From Salinivirgaceae bacterium (GTDB lineage: Bacteria > Bacteroidota > Bacteroidia > Bacteroidales > SZUA-534), in assembly GCA_030620515.1 (NCBI GenBank), contig JAUXEM010000009.1:1-40183 (forward strand): 40,183 bases of DNA. The letters are read 5' to 3'. Position 1 is the first letter of the stretch. Each line of letters opens with the position of its first letter. Made by a program: the position numbers and the translations under genes. The notes under the pieces are model-generated. The model was not told the DNA's origin, did no database searches, and was given only the letters and a program-made list of their open reading frames with translations. This document shows positions 1 through 9,829 of this stretch, in pieces.

Positions 1-141
1 CTATAAATAGCTCCCTTTTTATATTTAAAAACTATTATGTTTATAATACAATGCATTGATTATATATGGCTTTCGTAATCTATATAAACAAAATTAAAGT
101 ATTCAATGCATAAAATTCATTACTCCATCGTCTAAAAGCGT

Positions 142-172
142 TTTGAAAAACCGAAAATCTTTACTAACCTTG
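142..172 (+). promoter_or_regulatory. Putative Bacteroidota-type promoter of the TPR/LuxR-like regulator
   Basis: TTTG at 142-145 is followed after 19 bases by TAACCTTG at 165-172. The phylum consensus is TTTG-N19-21-TAnnTTTG, so this has one mismatch in the -7 element. Transcription would begin near 179, about 54 bases before the ATG at 233. Upstream, the octamer CAATGCAT occurs at 49-56 (inside the palindrome CAATGCATTG, 49-58) and again at 103-110; this could be an operator pair but may be chance in AT-rich DNA. Confidence 0.42.
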
Positions 173-232
173 AAGTGCTAATTGCATTAAATTAGTAAGA
201 AATTTTTTAAGATATTACCATACTTGACGATA

Positions 233-1879
233 ATGTTTATTGAAAAAAATATATTAAAAACACAGCTTTTAATATTATTTCTATGTCTTTTGTCATTAGA
301 ATTAATGTCTCAACCATCCTTTGATACTGATTCGACAATAATTTCAATTTTTAAAGAACAAGATGAAGCAAAAAGGTTGGATTTATTAATCATTCATGCT
401 TATGATATTAAGTATAAAAATTCAAATCAATCAATTTACCTGTTTAAATATGCATATGAAATAGCAAAAAAGTTAAAATTAAAAGAAAGAGAAATATATT
501 GCGTATATCATATTGCCGATACCTATTACATAATTTCAAGTTTTCATAACGCAATAAAATATTATAAAATTCATGGAAAATTAGCTGAAGAATTGAATGA
601 TACCACACAAATTGCTGGCTCTTACTATCAATTAGCATTTTCTTATTATAAATTGGAGGATTACGATAAAAGTGAAAAATCATATCTTAAAGCAATAAAA
701 TATTACAACTTATTAAACAATATGGTAAATGTTGGCTATTGTTATAATAATTTAGGTCTTTTATATGGCAGACGTGATTTTGATAAGGCTTTAATATACT
801 ATAGAAAAGCATACGCTACTAATAAAAAAGATGGGGGTATTTATACTTGCAGTATAAATATGAATAATATTGCTTGCATGTTACTATACAAGGGAGAAGC
901 AGAAAAAGCCAAACCTATTTTAGATTCAGCTTTGAACTTAGCATTAGAATCAGACAATAAACAAGCCCTATTTTACATATATGGAAGTTTTGGAGAATAT
1001 TATCAATCACTAAAGAATTACAAAAAAGCTGAAAATAATTACCTACTTGCCTGGAATTTACAGAAACAATTCTCATACATTAATGGCATTCAGAACCTAC
1101 TAGAAATTATTCGTATTTTCTATGAGGAAAAAGAAGATTTTGCCTCAGCCTACTATTATTATAAAATATACATTAGGAATAAGGATAGTTTACAAAATAT
1201 AAATGATGCTAAAACATTCTTACAACAAGAACACGAAGAGGCTATTAAACAAGTTGAATTAAAAAACAGGGAGCAAACACTTATCCAAAAAGAAAAAGAA
1301 GGCAATTACCAGAAACTAATAATAATTATCTCGTTCTTATTATTCTTAGCCTTTGGGTTTTACTTTATCAAAAGAAAAATTAATATTAAAAGAGAAAAAC
1401 ATCTTTTAGATAAAAAAGAATTAAATGATAATATTGTAATAGAAAAAATAGAAAATAAAAACAAGGAACTAGTTTCTAAAACTATACTATTAGGCGAACG
1501 CAATAATTTAATAAAAGATGTTTCAGAAAAATTAATTGAATGCCGTCCAAATCTTAAAAAAGCTAATGTAGAAATAATTCAAGGAATTATTGACGACCTA
1601 AATTCTAATCTAAATGAAAAACAATGGGAGGAATTTCATCAAAACTTCTTAAATATGTATCCTTCTTTTACAGAAGCCCTTACAAAAGATTTCACTAACT
1701 TAAGCCCCAGTGAGATAAAGATGTGCACTTTTTTAAAACTAAACATGAGTTCTAAAGAAATTGCCTTAATTAATCACATGACAACCAGCAGTGTGGAAGT
1801 TGCTCGCTCAAGATTACGCAAAAAGCTTGGAATAAATAACATAAGCAAATCTTTTACTTCATTTTTTGCTCAGTACTAA
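233..1879 (+). CDS. Membrane-anchored TPR protein with C-terminal LuxR-like helix-turn-helix
   Basis: A 548-residue protein. The ATG at 233 gives a normal signal sequence ending in LMSQ; a TTG at 224 in the same frame is less likely. Residues about 30-320 are helical tetratricopeptide repeats rich in paired Tyr/Ala positions (for example YYKLEDYDKSEKSYLKAI). A single membrane span follows near 365-382 (KLIIIISFLLFLAFGFYF), then a charged coiled coil. The last 60 residues hold a LuxR/GerE-like helix-turn-helix (LSPSEIKMCTFLKLNMSSKEIA, with SVEVARSRLRKKLGI as recognition helix). The layout, periplasmic TPRs joined through one span to a cytoplasmic DNA-binding domain, is common in Bacteroidota and implies one-step sensing of an envelope or nutrient signal. 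It stands alone with no partner kinase, so its targets are unknown. Confidence 0.85.
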   Translation: MFIEKNILKTQLLILFLCLLSLELMSQPSFDTDSTIISIFKEQDEAKRLDLLIIHAYDIKYKNSNQSIYLFKYAYEIAKKLKLKEREIYCVYHIADTYYIISSFHNAIKYYKIHGKLAEELNDTTQIAGSYYQLAFSYYKLEDYDKSEKSYLKAIKYYNLLNNMVNVGYCYNNLGLLYGRRDFDKALIYYRKAYATNKKDGGIYTCSINMNNIACMLLYKGEAEKAKPILDSALNLALESDNKQALFYIYGSFGEYYQSLKNYKKAENNYLLAWNLQKQFSYINGIQNLLEIIRIFYEEKEDFASAYYYYKIYIRNKDSLQNINDAKTFLQQEHEEAIKQVELKNREQTLIQKEKEGNYQKLIIIISFLLFLAFGFYFIKRKINIKREKHLLDKKELNDNIVIEKIENKNKELVSKTILLGERNNLIKDVSEKLIECRPNLKKANVEIIQGIIDDLNSNLNEKQWEEFHQNFLNMYPSFTEALTKDFTNLSPSEIKMCTFLKLNMSSKEIALINHMTTSSVEVARSRLRKKLGINNISKSFTSFFAQY

Positions 1880-2039
1880 AATTTAGTTTTTGGAAAGCTT
1901 CTTTTTTAAACAAAAAAAAACAAAATCTATTTCAAAAAAAAGATTAGAGTACTCAGTAAGGCATTCTTCTAATAGAAAATATAGTGTGGCAAAAACACTT
2001 TACTTTCAAATATACTTATTAAAAGACGTATAAATCAAT

Positions 2040-2070
2040 ATTGCCCGACGTAATTATTCATTCGGGCAAT
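2040..2070. terminator. Perfect 9-bp inverted repeat between convergent genes
   Basis: ATTGCCCGA (2040-2048) is the exact reverse complement of TCGGGCAAT (2062-2070), with a 13-base loop. It lies between the end of the TPR regulator (1879) and the end of gap on the other strand (2164), where a shared terminator is expected. Neither side has a strong T-run directly after the stem, so termination is inferred mainly from position. Confidence 0.4.
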
Positions 2071-2163
2071 TTGAAATTAAAAAAACAATAAATTCGCCAC
2101 GCAACAACTAGTGTTAAGGCAAGCGTAACGCAGAAAATACAATTACTAAATATATTTTTAAAC

Positions 2164-3204
<1,041 letters not shown>

Positions 3205-3210
3205 TTAAAT

Positions 3211-3240
3211 TAAATGTAAAAACAACCCAATAATTGCAAA
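3211..3240 (-). promoter_or_regulatory. Putative promoter of gap
   Basis: Read on the minus strand, TTTG (3240-3237) and TACATTTA (3218-3211) are separated by 18 bases. The -7 element differs from TAnnTTTG only in the last base. It falls 31 bases upstream of the gap ATG and just downstream of the preceding gene's terminator, which is where a promoter is needed. Confidence 0.35.
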
Positions 3241-3281
3241 TTGTTTTCTTTAAGACATAAATTTATAAAATCGAAAAACAA

Positions 3282-3318
3282 AAAACAAAAAAAAAAGCCT
3301 CGATAATATCGAGGCTTT
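3282..3318 (-). terminator. Intrinsic terminator of the T9SS beta-propeller gene
   Basis: On the minus strand an 11-bp perfect stem (AAAGCCTCGAT / ATCGAGGCTTT, three-base loop, 3294-3318) runs straight into a T-run (the A-tract 3283-3296 on the plus strand). It lies 20 bases past the stop codon of the upstream gene. This is a textbook rho-independent terminator. Confidence 0.92.
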
Positions 3319-3337
3319 AAATAAATATGTGTTTAAA

Positions 3338-6300
3338 TTATCTTTTTATAATTCTCTCTGTTGATTGCGCTTGACCAGCAACAACATTTAACAAATAAGT
3401 ACCCTTTGGCAATGCATTCATTTGTATTTGAATTGAGTTTTCAGTATCAGCAACTTTATAACCACCATCAATAGTCATTAATAACTGACCACTAATACTA
3501 TACAGATACATTTTTACGGCAGCATCTTTTGGTAAAACATAATTAACATTAGCCATATCTGCTACCGGATTTGGATAAACACTCATTTGAACCTTTGACC
3601 CATCAACCTTTACAACAGGATCTGAGGCTTCAATCGTATTTGGAACGTAAAAAGCACTATTCTCAAAGAAACCTTGAGCATGAGTTCCAATATATATCAT
3701 ACCATTTTTTGCAGTCCATTTTGAAGTAAGCGTTTGGTCTATTTGGTATACAGCAATAGGATCTAAACCTTCGTTAAATGGCTCCCACGTAAGTGTAATT
3801 GATGCTTGCGTAAATACATCTTCAGTTATAAACACTCCTAATTCAGTCCCTATCAATACTCTACCTTTATTTGGAGTTTGCTCAACTAATGCAGCATATG
3901 CAGGTGCAACGGGTAAATTATGAGTCATATTAATAAAATTACCATAGCCGGTATTTGCAATTGCAGTAGTAGCATCTGTACACAAATATACGTACCCTGT
4001 GTTTCCATAATTACCTAATGTAACAATTAGGTTATCACCATTGTTAGGATCCACTGCTAAGCCAGTAATTGCTCTATTACCAAATCCACCTATTTTAGCA
4101 AGAGTGGTAACTACATCATCAGGGTCAATTTCAGTACACCCTGTGGCTTTATCTCTAGCATGTTTCAAATTCCCTAAACGGTAAACAGAGCCGTAATTTG
4201 TTGCAATAAACAAGTTATCACCATCTTCACTAAATACAAGCTGAGTAGTTTTCTCCTTTGGATCGTTGGTAGGAGCAAAGGAACCTTCAAAAACACCAAG
4301 TTTAATAGCTCTAAACCAATCTTTGTTAGTTGGATTTACAAATGAAGCAGCCTCTCTAGTTAACCAAACTGTTCGTGCCATACCCAATGCAAATAAAGAG
4401 CCATAAGGATCATGGAATAAAATTGTATCACTTTTCTTGTATCCAATAGTATCTCCATATTCAGGATGATCTTCATTAATTTCAATTGTGATAGGAATTG
4501 GTGCTCCAAAAATATTCTCACTACTAAACACAATATATTCATCAACTTCATAATCTCTACGAGCAATAAAAGCTACTGTATCCACACCCAATTCATCATT
4601 ATCAGTTTCCCAATACGCAATTGGCGTAATAAAATAGCCTTCTCCGCTTGCTAAACCAGTATAACCTTTATCCGCGCTCCAATGCAGATCAATCATATTT
4701 GTAGTATAAAAATCGTTCCAATCTCCATAATTAGCATCATTATTTCTATAAAGACCTCCATAGTACTGAGTTACAAAAGAAGATGTTGGTCGTATATCAG
4801 AAATAGCAACATGACCACCATCTCCGCCATGCACTTCTCTAGCGCTTCTGTGGGTATTACCTTGGCCATCAATTACTAAAGACCCATTATCTTGCGTACC
4901 AGTAAGTAAATGTCCCTGACTATTAGCAGCTACCGAATAGTTTTGCGTAACACCGTAACTATTATTCATAACTTTAAATAAATAGGGAGTATTCTCATAA
5001 TCTATAAATCCTCTACTTATACCACCATCACTGGCAATGAAAAATGTTTTCGGATTCTTTAGGTCGAAACAAATGGCATGCATATCTGCATGTATATAGT
5101 TCTCCCTCCAATAATCTAAAAACCAATATGAAAGTTGTGTCCAATCAAACAAATCACCAGTTGCTACAGCTTTTCCTTCATATAAATCAATTCCACCTAC
5201 ATAAATAATATCTTTATTACTAGCATTAACTGCAATAACATTGTCAAATACACCTTGGTCTCTAAAAGGATTAAAATAGTCTGAACCCCCTTTACCAATA
5301 ATCACCCAGTTGTCACCACCATCTTTCGACTGATATATATTTCTAAGTGATCCATAGGGTGATGCAGATATTGCACTACAATAAATATAATTTGGATCGG
5401 TTGGAGCAAAAGCAAATTCTAATCTTGCAACATTAGTATTGCTAATTAAATTTCCTCCTTGGCTACTATCTTTACCAGAACGCAACTTGAAAACAGATTC
5501 TCCTGGTTTTTTCACATAACATTTTTTTGAAATACTTGCAACTACTAAACCATCAGCATTTACTGATACATCTTCTCCACCTACAACATTTATACCTTGG
5601 TCTAGTGTAACATTTGTCCAAGTATTACCAGCATCGGTGGAAACCTTTAAGCCTCCTTCTGTTCCTGCATAAATTACATTCTCGTTGGTAGGATCTGCAG
5701 CCACTTCATAAACCCACGCAAAAGCATCATCTGCAGTTGTTGGATTAGTTGATTCAAGCTTTTTAAAAGTTTCACCATTATCAGTCGATTTCCATATACC
5801 ATCACCTATAAAACCACCAACTCCACTTGCATTTCTAAAATAAAAACCCTCACCTGTTCCAAAATACAAATCTCCGTTACTAGCTTGTGTTATGCAGCTA
5901 ATATTCATATTCTCTACTTCACCATTAAGCCCTTCGTATTTTATTTGCTTCCAAAACTGACCAGCAGAAGTAGATTTCCAAAGGCCTCCAGATACAGAAC
6001 CAGCGTACATAATAGAAGAGTTATCTTTATCTATTAGTAAAGCTCTTGTTCTGCCACCAATATTATCTGGCCCTCTAAACTCCCATGTATCTGTCCCACT
6101 TTTTCTTTGAGGCATTGCTCTAAATCCTTTTTGAGCTGCATTAACATCTTTTATGTCAATCCTCTTTGTCTCCTGATTAGCTCTAATTCTATTCAGGTAT
6201 TTTGCAGCACCTTTAGCAGAATACTGTTCAATTTCACTCTCCCTCGGATGATACTTTCTAACCCCATCATTATTCTTTGTAGGTAAAAGAAGTATTACGC

Positions 6301-6346
6301 CCAAAACAAGGATAACAATGTTTAATAATAAGTATTTGTTTTTCAT
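3338..6346 (-). CDS. Secreted BNR/Asp-box beta-propeller protein with T9SS type A sorting domain
   Basis: A 1002-residue exported protein. The ATG at 6346 gives a clean hydrophobic export signal (MKNKYLLLNIVILVLGVILLL); an in-frame TTG at 6379 would add 11 polar residues and is less likely. Residues about 90-880 carry repeated Asp-box motifs of the sialidase/sortilin propeller fold, such as GLWKSTSAGQFW, IWKSTDNGETF, LKVSTDAGNTW and IYQSKDGGDNW. The last ~80 residues (from YPNPVADMANVNY to a basic end, ERIIKR) form the type A Por/T9SS C-terminal sorting domain, so it is taken across the outer membrane by the type IX system and released or anchored to surface glycolipid. The Asp boxes do not prove sialidase activity; no sialidase active-site set (FRIP, Arg triad) is visible, so a glycan-binding or adhesive role is as likely. 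Confidence 0.9.
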   Translation of the reverse strand: MKNKYLLLNIVILVLGVILLLPTKNNDGVRKYHPRESEIEQYSAKGAAKYLNRIRANQETKRIDIKDVNAAQKGFRAMPQRKSGTDTWEFRGPDNIGGRTRALLIDKDNSSIMYAGSVSGGLWKSTSAGQFWKQIKYEGLNGEVENMNISCITQASNGDLYFGTGEGFYFRNASGVGGFIGDGIWKSTDNGETFKKLESTNPTTADDAFAWVYEVAADPTNENVIYAGTEGGLKVSTDAGNTWTNVTLDQGINVVGGEDVSVNADGLVVASISKKCYVKKPGESVFKLRSGKDSSQGGNLISNTNVARLEFAFAPTDPNYIYCSAISASPYGSLRNIYQSKDGGDNWVIIGKGGSDYFNPFRDQGVFDNVIAVNASNKDIIYVGGIDLYEGKAVATGDLFDWTQLSYWFLDYWRENYIHADMHAICFDLKNPKTFFIASDGGISRGFIDYENTPYLFKVMNNSYGVTQNYSVAANSQGHLLTGTQDNGSLVIDGQGNTHRSAREVHGGDGGHVAISDIRPTSSFVTQYYGGLYRNNDANYGDWNDFYTTNMIDLHWSADKGYTGLASGEGYFITPIAYWETDNDELGVDTVAFIARRDYEVDEYIVFSSENIFGAPIPITIEINEDHPEYGDTIGYKKSDTILFHDPYGSLFALGMARTVWLTREAASFVNPTNKDWFRAIKLGVFEGSFAPTNDPKEKTTQLVFSEDGDNLFIATNYGSVYRLGNLKHARDKATGCTEIDPDDVVTTLAKIGGFGNRAITGLAVDPNNGDNLIVTLGNYGNTGYVYLCTDATTAIANTGYGNFINMTHNLPVAPAYAALVEQTPNKGRVLIGTELGVFITEDVFTQASITLTWEPFNEGLDPIAVYQIDQTLTSKWTAKNGMIYIGTHAQGFFENSAFYVPNTIEASDPVVKVDGSKVQMSVYPNPVADMANVNYVLPKDAAVKMYLYSISGQLLMTIDGGYKVADTENSIQIQMNALPKGTYLLNVVAGQAQSTERIIKR

Positions 6347-6492
6347 ACCTTTATGATTTGCATTTAAGTTAATTTTCAATAAAAATATTGGGCGGCAAGT
6401 TAAATAAAAATTACATAAATAAAAAAAGTCTAACCTAGCCTAAATCTAGTAAAACCACCTATTTAGTAACATGTTTTGCTTAAGCCTCCAAA

Positions 6493-7248
6493 TTAATTAT
6501 TCTTTGTTTTAATTCTTTTTATTCTGGGATTTTTAATTTTACCAAACCTACCTGATATAAACAAGGCGGCAAAGTAAAAACTATTAAAATCATTTGCCAT
6601 TATTTCAACTTCCTTCATAAAAATATCAATAGACAAACCTCCTTCAATAGCATTAATAATCAAATCCTTCTTTCCAAACTCGAAGCTAACAGCTCCCTTA
6701 ATATGTGCCCCTGGCATTATCTTTATCTCGCTAAAACCTTTAAAAAAAGAGGCTTTCCCGTATATATCAGTAATATTTAGGTGAGAAGCACTATTAAACT
6801 TTTCTATTTTTGATTCTTTACCAACTTTATAATATATTGGCTTCAAAAAGCCAAAAACAGGTCCTATCTTATAATAACACCTAATTTCAACTCCTCCCTT
6901 ATCTTTTTTTTGATATAAATTATGCAGTTTACCATAAGTGAATCTTGTATTAAAGAATACATTCAACTTACCATAAGCATATCTGCTATTGTCGGATGAA
7001 ATTGGATTTGAAACTTTCACTTCTTTTGCATCGTGAATTATAGCAAAATCAAACGAGTATAGAGTTTTTGAATGGATATTATTCATTTTACCATAGCAAT
7101 ACTCTACTCCCCAACCATTAGTATATAAATGACCAGCAACAGAATGTTCATTTCTAACTAATGCCTTAGGAATACTATCTATTTCTCCTTGAGCAAAGGA
7201 TAAGAAAGTTTGAAGAATACAAAACCCTATGACTATAAGATTACGCAT
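6493..7248 (-). CDS. Exported protein of unknown function, possibly an outer membrane barrel
   Basis: A 251-residue protein with a clear signal peptide (MRNLIVIGFCILQTFLSFAQ, cleavage after FAQ). The mature part alternates polar and aromatic residues (GWGVEYCYGKMNN, RFTYGKLHNLY, GVEIRCYYKIGPVFGF, FYFAALFISGRFGKIK), which suits beta strands and possibly an outer membrane barrel, and it ends in a basic tail. The short motif YGKL/YGKM recurs three times. I do not recognise the family. It directly follows the 42-residue lipoprotein gene, with 31 bases between them; the pair may be one unit with a leaky hairpin between. Confidence 0.72.
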   Translation of the reverse strand: MRNLIVIGFCILQTFLSFAQGEIDSIPKALVRNEHSVAGHLYTNGWGVEYCYGKMNNIHSKTLYSFDFAIIHDAKEVKVSNPISSDNSRYAYGKLNVFFNTRFTYGKLHNLYQKKDKGGVEIRCYYKIGPVFGFLKPIYYKVGKESKIEKFNSASHLNITDIYGKASFFKGFSEIKIMPGAHIKGAVSFEFGKKDLIINAIEGGLSIDIFMKEVEIMANDFNSFYFAALFISGRFGKIKNPRIKRIKTKNN

Positions 7249-7250
7249 TT

Positions 7251-7268
7251 AAAAACCTCAGAATGAGG
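7251..7268 (-). terminator. Short hairpin with T-run in front of the exported-protein start codon
   Basis: On the minus strand CCTCA-TTC-TGAGG (7268-7256) is followed by five T residues (7255-7251) that run into the ATG of the 251-residue protein at 7248. It sits 11 bases past the lipoprotein stop codon. It could be a weak terminator, an attenuator or a hairpin masking the downstream start. The stem has only five pairs, so the call is tentative. Confidence 0.38.
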
Positions 7269-7279
7269 CATTCTAATAA

Positions 7280-7408
7280 TTAAGAAGGTAGTTCAACACC
7301 TTGCTCTACTTCAACTTCAGTATAAGCTGGACAATCTGCAGTTTTACAAGAACTGACCAAAACTATTGTAAATAGACTAACAACAAATAGAACGAATACT
7401 CTTTTCAT
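7280..7408 (-). CDS. Small 42-residue lipoprotein
   Basis: A complete small gene with an ATG at 7408 and TAA at 7280-7282. The N-terminal 20 residues are a lipoprotein signal (MKRVFVLFVVSLFTIVLVSS) ending in a lipobox whose cysteine is Cys21, followed by KTADCPAYTEVEVEQGVELPS. The mature peptide is only 22 residues, acidic, with a second cysteine in a CPAY motif. Tiny lipoproteins with a Cys-x(4)-Cys-Pro-Ala-Tyr start are, from memory, recurrent in Bacteroidota, but I know no function. It lies upstream of the exported unknown protein and downstream of the polymerase-like gene. Being short, it is easily missed by gene callers. Confidence 0.72.
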   Translation of the reverse strand: MKRVFVLFVVSLFTIVLVSSCKTADCPAYTEVEVEQGVELPS

Positions 7409-7485
7409 ATTAACTTTTTTTTTAACAATCTACTAAATTAAATTTTAGCGGCACTAAAAGTAACTTTAAATTTTTAATAAATAAA

Positions 7486-9591
7486 CTATTTTCCAAAATC
7501 TTGTAACATAATTTGACTAAAACTTGTACTTTCTTGCTGAAACTTAACAAACGAATCTACTACTTTGTTTTTATCTTTTAGCCAAATGTTTAGTTTTTTT
7601 ATGTCTAATTTATCTTGTAAAGTAATTGCATACTGAACACATATAGCATAAACCGCTTTATTATATCGATCAGGCAAATTTTTATCATAAGGTATTTGCG
7701 AGAAATAACTAAATGCTTTCTTGTAATCTTTTTTATTATAGTAAACAATGGAGATATTTATTAAGGCATCGTGATAACGTGGTGAAATTCGCAAAGCTTC
7801 ACTATAATATTTAATAGCTTCATCTGGTTTTTTTAATAAATCATAACTAGTGGCTAAATTCAAAATAACTTGAATATTATAAGGGTGAATTTTGTATGCC
7901 TCTTGAAACGAGATAGTTGCAGCTTTAACGTCATTCTGTTTATGCTCAGCCGATCCTTTATAAAAAGATATAGGCATGCTAAACGGATCCATTGTGTAAA
8001 ATGTAGTTTCTAATTTTTTTGCACTCCTATATACTCCACGATAATTTTTCTTCACTCTCTGATAGTACTGCATCTTGCGAAATTCTTTCTCGCCATTGAA
8101 AATATCTTTTGCCACATACAAATTGAAAATTGAAAATAACAAGATAAATGCACCAAAAAACACTAACATTTTTGAAGTTTTTTTTCTATTATTGTTAGAT
8201 TTGAGTTTTGACCAGTTATCGAATATAACAATAGCAAACATTGCCAAGTACACAATATTATGTGGAATTCTTTCTCGCGAAAACGAAATAAATAAAATAA
8301 CAATATACCCAATTAACGTAGCAAAAATTAACCCATTTAATACACGAACCTCTTTGCATGACGATTTAATAAAATTACGCCATGCTAAAACCAAAATAGT
8401 TCCATAAATTAGCAAATAAAATAACAGACCTAAAAGACCAATTTCGGCCGCTATCCATAAAAAATCATTATGGGTTCGTTGAAAATGCATTGTACCTTGC
8501 CTTATACCATTATCGAATTCATTTAAACCATAGTTTGGAAGATAAATGCGCCAATGCCCTGGGCCAACTCCTAATAAAGGATGTTCCTTTATCATTTTAA
8601 ATGTTTTACCCCATGCAATTGTTCTAGTTTCTATTGATGTAGGATTATCTATAGAATAAATTGTCATATGCTCATCAGGGTTAACTACCTGAAGCACCTT
8701 GTCGCTTATTACTTTAAATACCTTAATGTCAGACTTAGCAACAAACACAACACTCCCAACAACTATGAATACGGGTAATACTAAAACAGCTATTTTTTGA
8801 ATTAATTTAAGCGATTTGCCCGAGTTTTTAGGCATAACAAAAAACAAATGCACTAAAAAAAGAACAAAACCCAAAACCATAAACAAACCCAAAGCAGCCC
8901 AAACAGTTTTAGACACTAATAGCCCAATAAAAACAAAGCTCAATAACAAGGTAATAATAGATAATACTCGCCATAGCTTTCTAAATATAATTACTCCATA
9001 TATAACAAAAGGAAGTGATAGAAACAGAAATGAGGAAAAAGGATTCTTACTTGCCAAGGTTGATTTTACATTTATTAATGCTTGAGTTAAATAATAAGCA
9101 TAGTAATTGCTTGCATTAGTAAATATGGTAAAATCGGCTTTTATTAACTGATATACTCCAATTAATAAAAAGAAAAGTGTTGAAGCAATTATCGATTTAA
9201 TAACAAGGTTTCGTGCATTAGCTGTGTTTCTCAGAAATATATACATATAAAAAAAGTAAAGCATAAAAGCTCCTTCTTTTAGGGCTTTAAATACAGCCTC
9301 TTTACCATTTATTACACCAATACTTGAGATAATATGATTAGCAAAATATAATAGTGCACAGCCAAAAATAATCCACTCAATTCCTTTAAAAGATATATCT
9401 ATTTCTTTTTTATATACTTTATATAAAAATATTACAGACAGAATTAACAGCAACCAACTTAAGCCAAGAAACCGAGAGTACAAGCCAGGATCCATGAGTT
9501 TATTAGAAAAAATAGCTGGTAACAAAGCAATGAAACCTACTATGAAAAGCCACTCAATCTGATAGAAATACTTTTTTATTAATTTAATCAT
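7486..9591 (-). CDS. O-antigen ligase/polymerase-like membrane protein with C-terminal TPRs
   Basis: A 701-residue membrane protein. About twelve hydrophobic spans fill residues 10-470. The large periplasmic loop characteristic of the Wzy_C/WaaL family lies near 300-375, with the GVGPGHWRIYLPNYG segment followed by the conserved TMHFQRTHNDFLWIAAEIGLLG. Residues about 560-650 form tetratricopeptide repeats (AATISFQEAYKIHPYN, DEAIKYYSEALRISPRYHDAL) on the far side of the last span. Members join or polymerise lipid-linked glycan repeats at the outer face of the inner membrane; the TPRs probably recruit a partner. Ligase and polymerase cannot be told apart by sequence. No glycosyltransferase lies beside it. 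Start is ATG. Confidence 0.83.
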   Translation of the reverse strand: MIKLIKKYFYQIEWLFIVGFIALLPAIFSNKLMDPGLYSRFLGLSWLLLILSVIFLYKVYKKEIDISFKGIEWIIFGCALLYFANHIISSIGVINGKEAVFKALKEGAFMLYFFYMYIFLRNTANARNLVIKSIIASTLFFLLIGVYQLIKADFTIFTNASNYYAYYLTQALINVKSTLASKNPFSSFLFLSLPFVIYGVIIFRKLWRVLSIITLLLSFVFIGLLVSKTVWAALGLFMVLGFVLFLVHLFFVMPKNSGKSLKLIQKIAVLVLPVFIVVGSVVFVAKSDIKVFKVISDKVLQVVNPDEHMTIYSIDNPTSIETRTIAWGKTFKMIKEHPLLGVGPGHWRIYLPNYGLNEFDNGIRQGTMHFQRTHNDFLWIAAEIGLLGLLFYLLIYGTILVLAWRNFIKSSCKEVRVLNGLIFATLIGYIVILFISFSRERIPHNIVYLAMFAIVIFDNWSKLKSNNNRKKTSKMLVFFGAFILLFSIFNLYVAKDIFNGEKEFRKMQYYQRVKKNYRGVYRSAKKLETTFYTMDPFSMPISFYKGSAEHKQNDVKAATISFQEAYKIHPYNIQVILNLATSYDLLKKPDEAIKYYSEALRISPRYHDALINISIVYYNKKDYKKAFSYFSQIPYDKNLPDRYNKAVYAICVQYAITLQDKLDIKKLNIWLKDKNKVVDSFVKFQQESTSFSQIMLQDFGK

Positions 9592-9737
9592 AAAAGCTAT
9601 TGCAATAATTGAATGCCAAATATTTGGTTTTTTTTGACCATATCCAATTTATTGTTCGTATTTATTTACATGATAGAACAAAGTATTGAAAACATTTACA
9701 TATTTATGTCTGTAACTTACACCATACAAACTATTAG

Positions 9738-9745
9738 TACATTTG
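9738..9745 (+). promoter_or_regulatory. Candidate -7 element upstream of the nitroreductase
   Basis: TACATTTG matches the TAnnTTTG consensus exactly and would start transcription near 9752, some 78 bases before the nitroreductase ATG. No good TTTG is found 18-21 bases upstream, so only half the promoter is visible. The divergent spacer (9592-9829) also holds a perfect 12-bp palindrome, CCAAATATTTGG (9616-9627), close to the leftward gene; an operator is possible but unproven. Confidence 0.38.
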
Positions 9746-9829
9746 TTGTTTCACAATATATGTAAAACAATAGTACATGATTTTTATTTTATGACATTTG
9801 CATTTAAATTTACACAAAATTTACTATTT

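Noticed and set aside
1-223. Partial gene at the left edge
   Set aside because: All frames are broken by stops within short distances and the base composition is typical spacer.
4360-4879. Several 60-80 codon open frames inside the beta-propeller gene and elsewhere on the opposite strand
   Set aside because: All overlap well-supported genes and show no conserved motif, start context or codon pattern of their own.
3338-6346. Sialidase call for the Asp-box protein
   Set aside because: Asp boxes mark the propeller fold only; the FRIP motif and the arginine triad expected of a sialidase were not seen.
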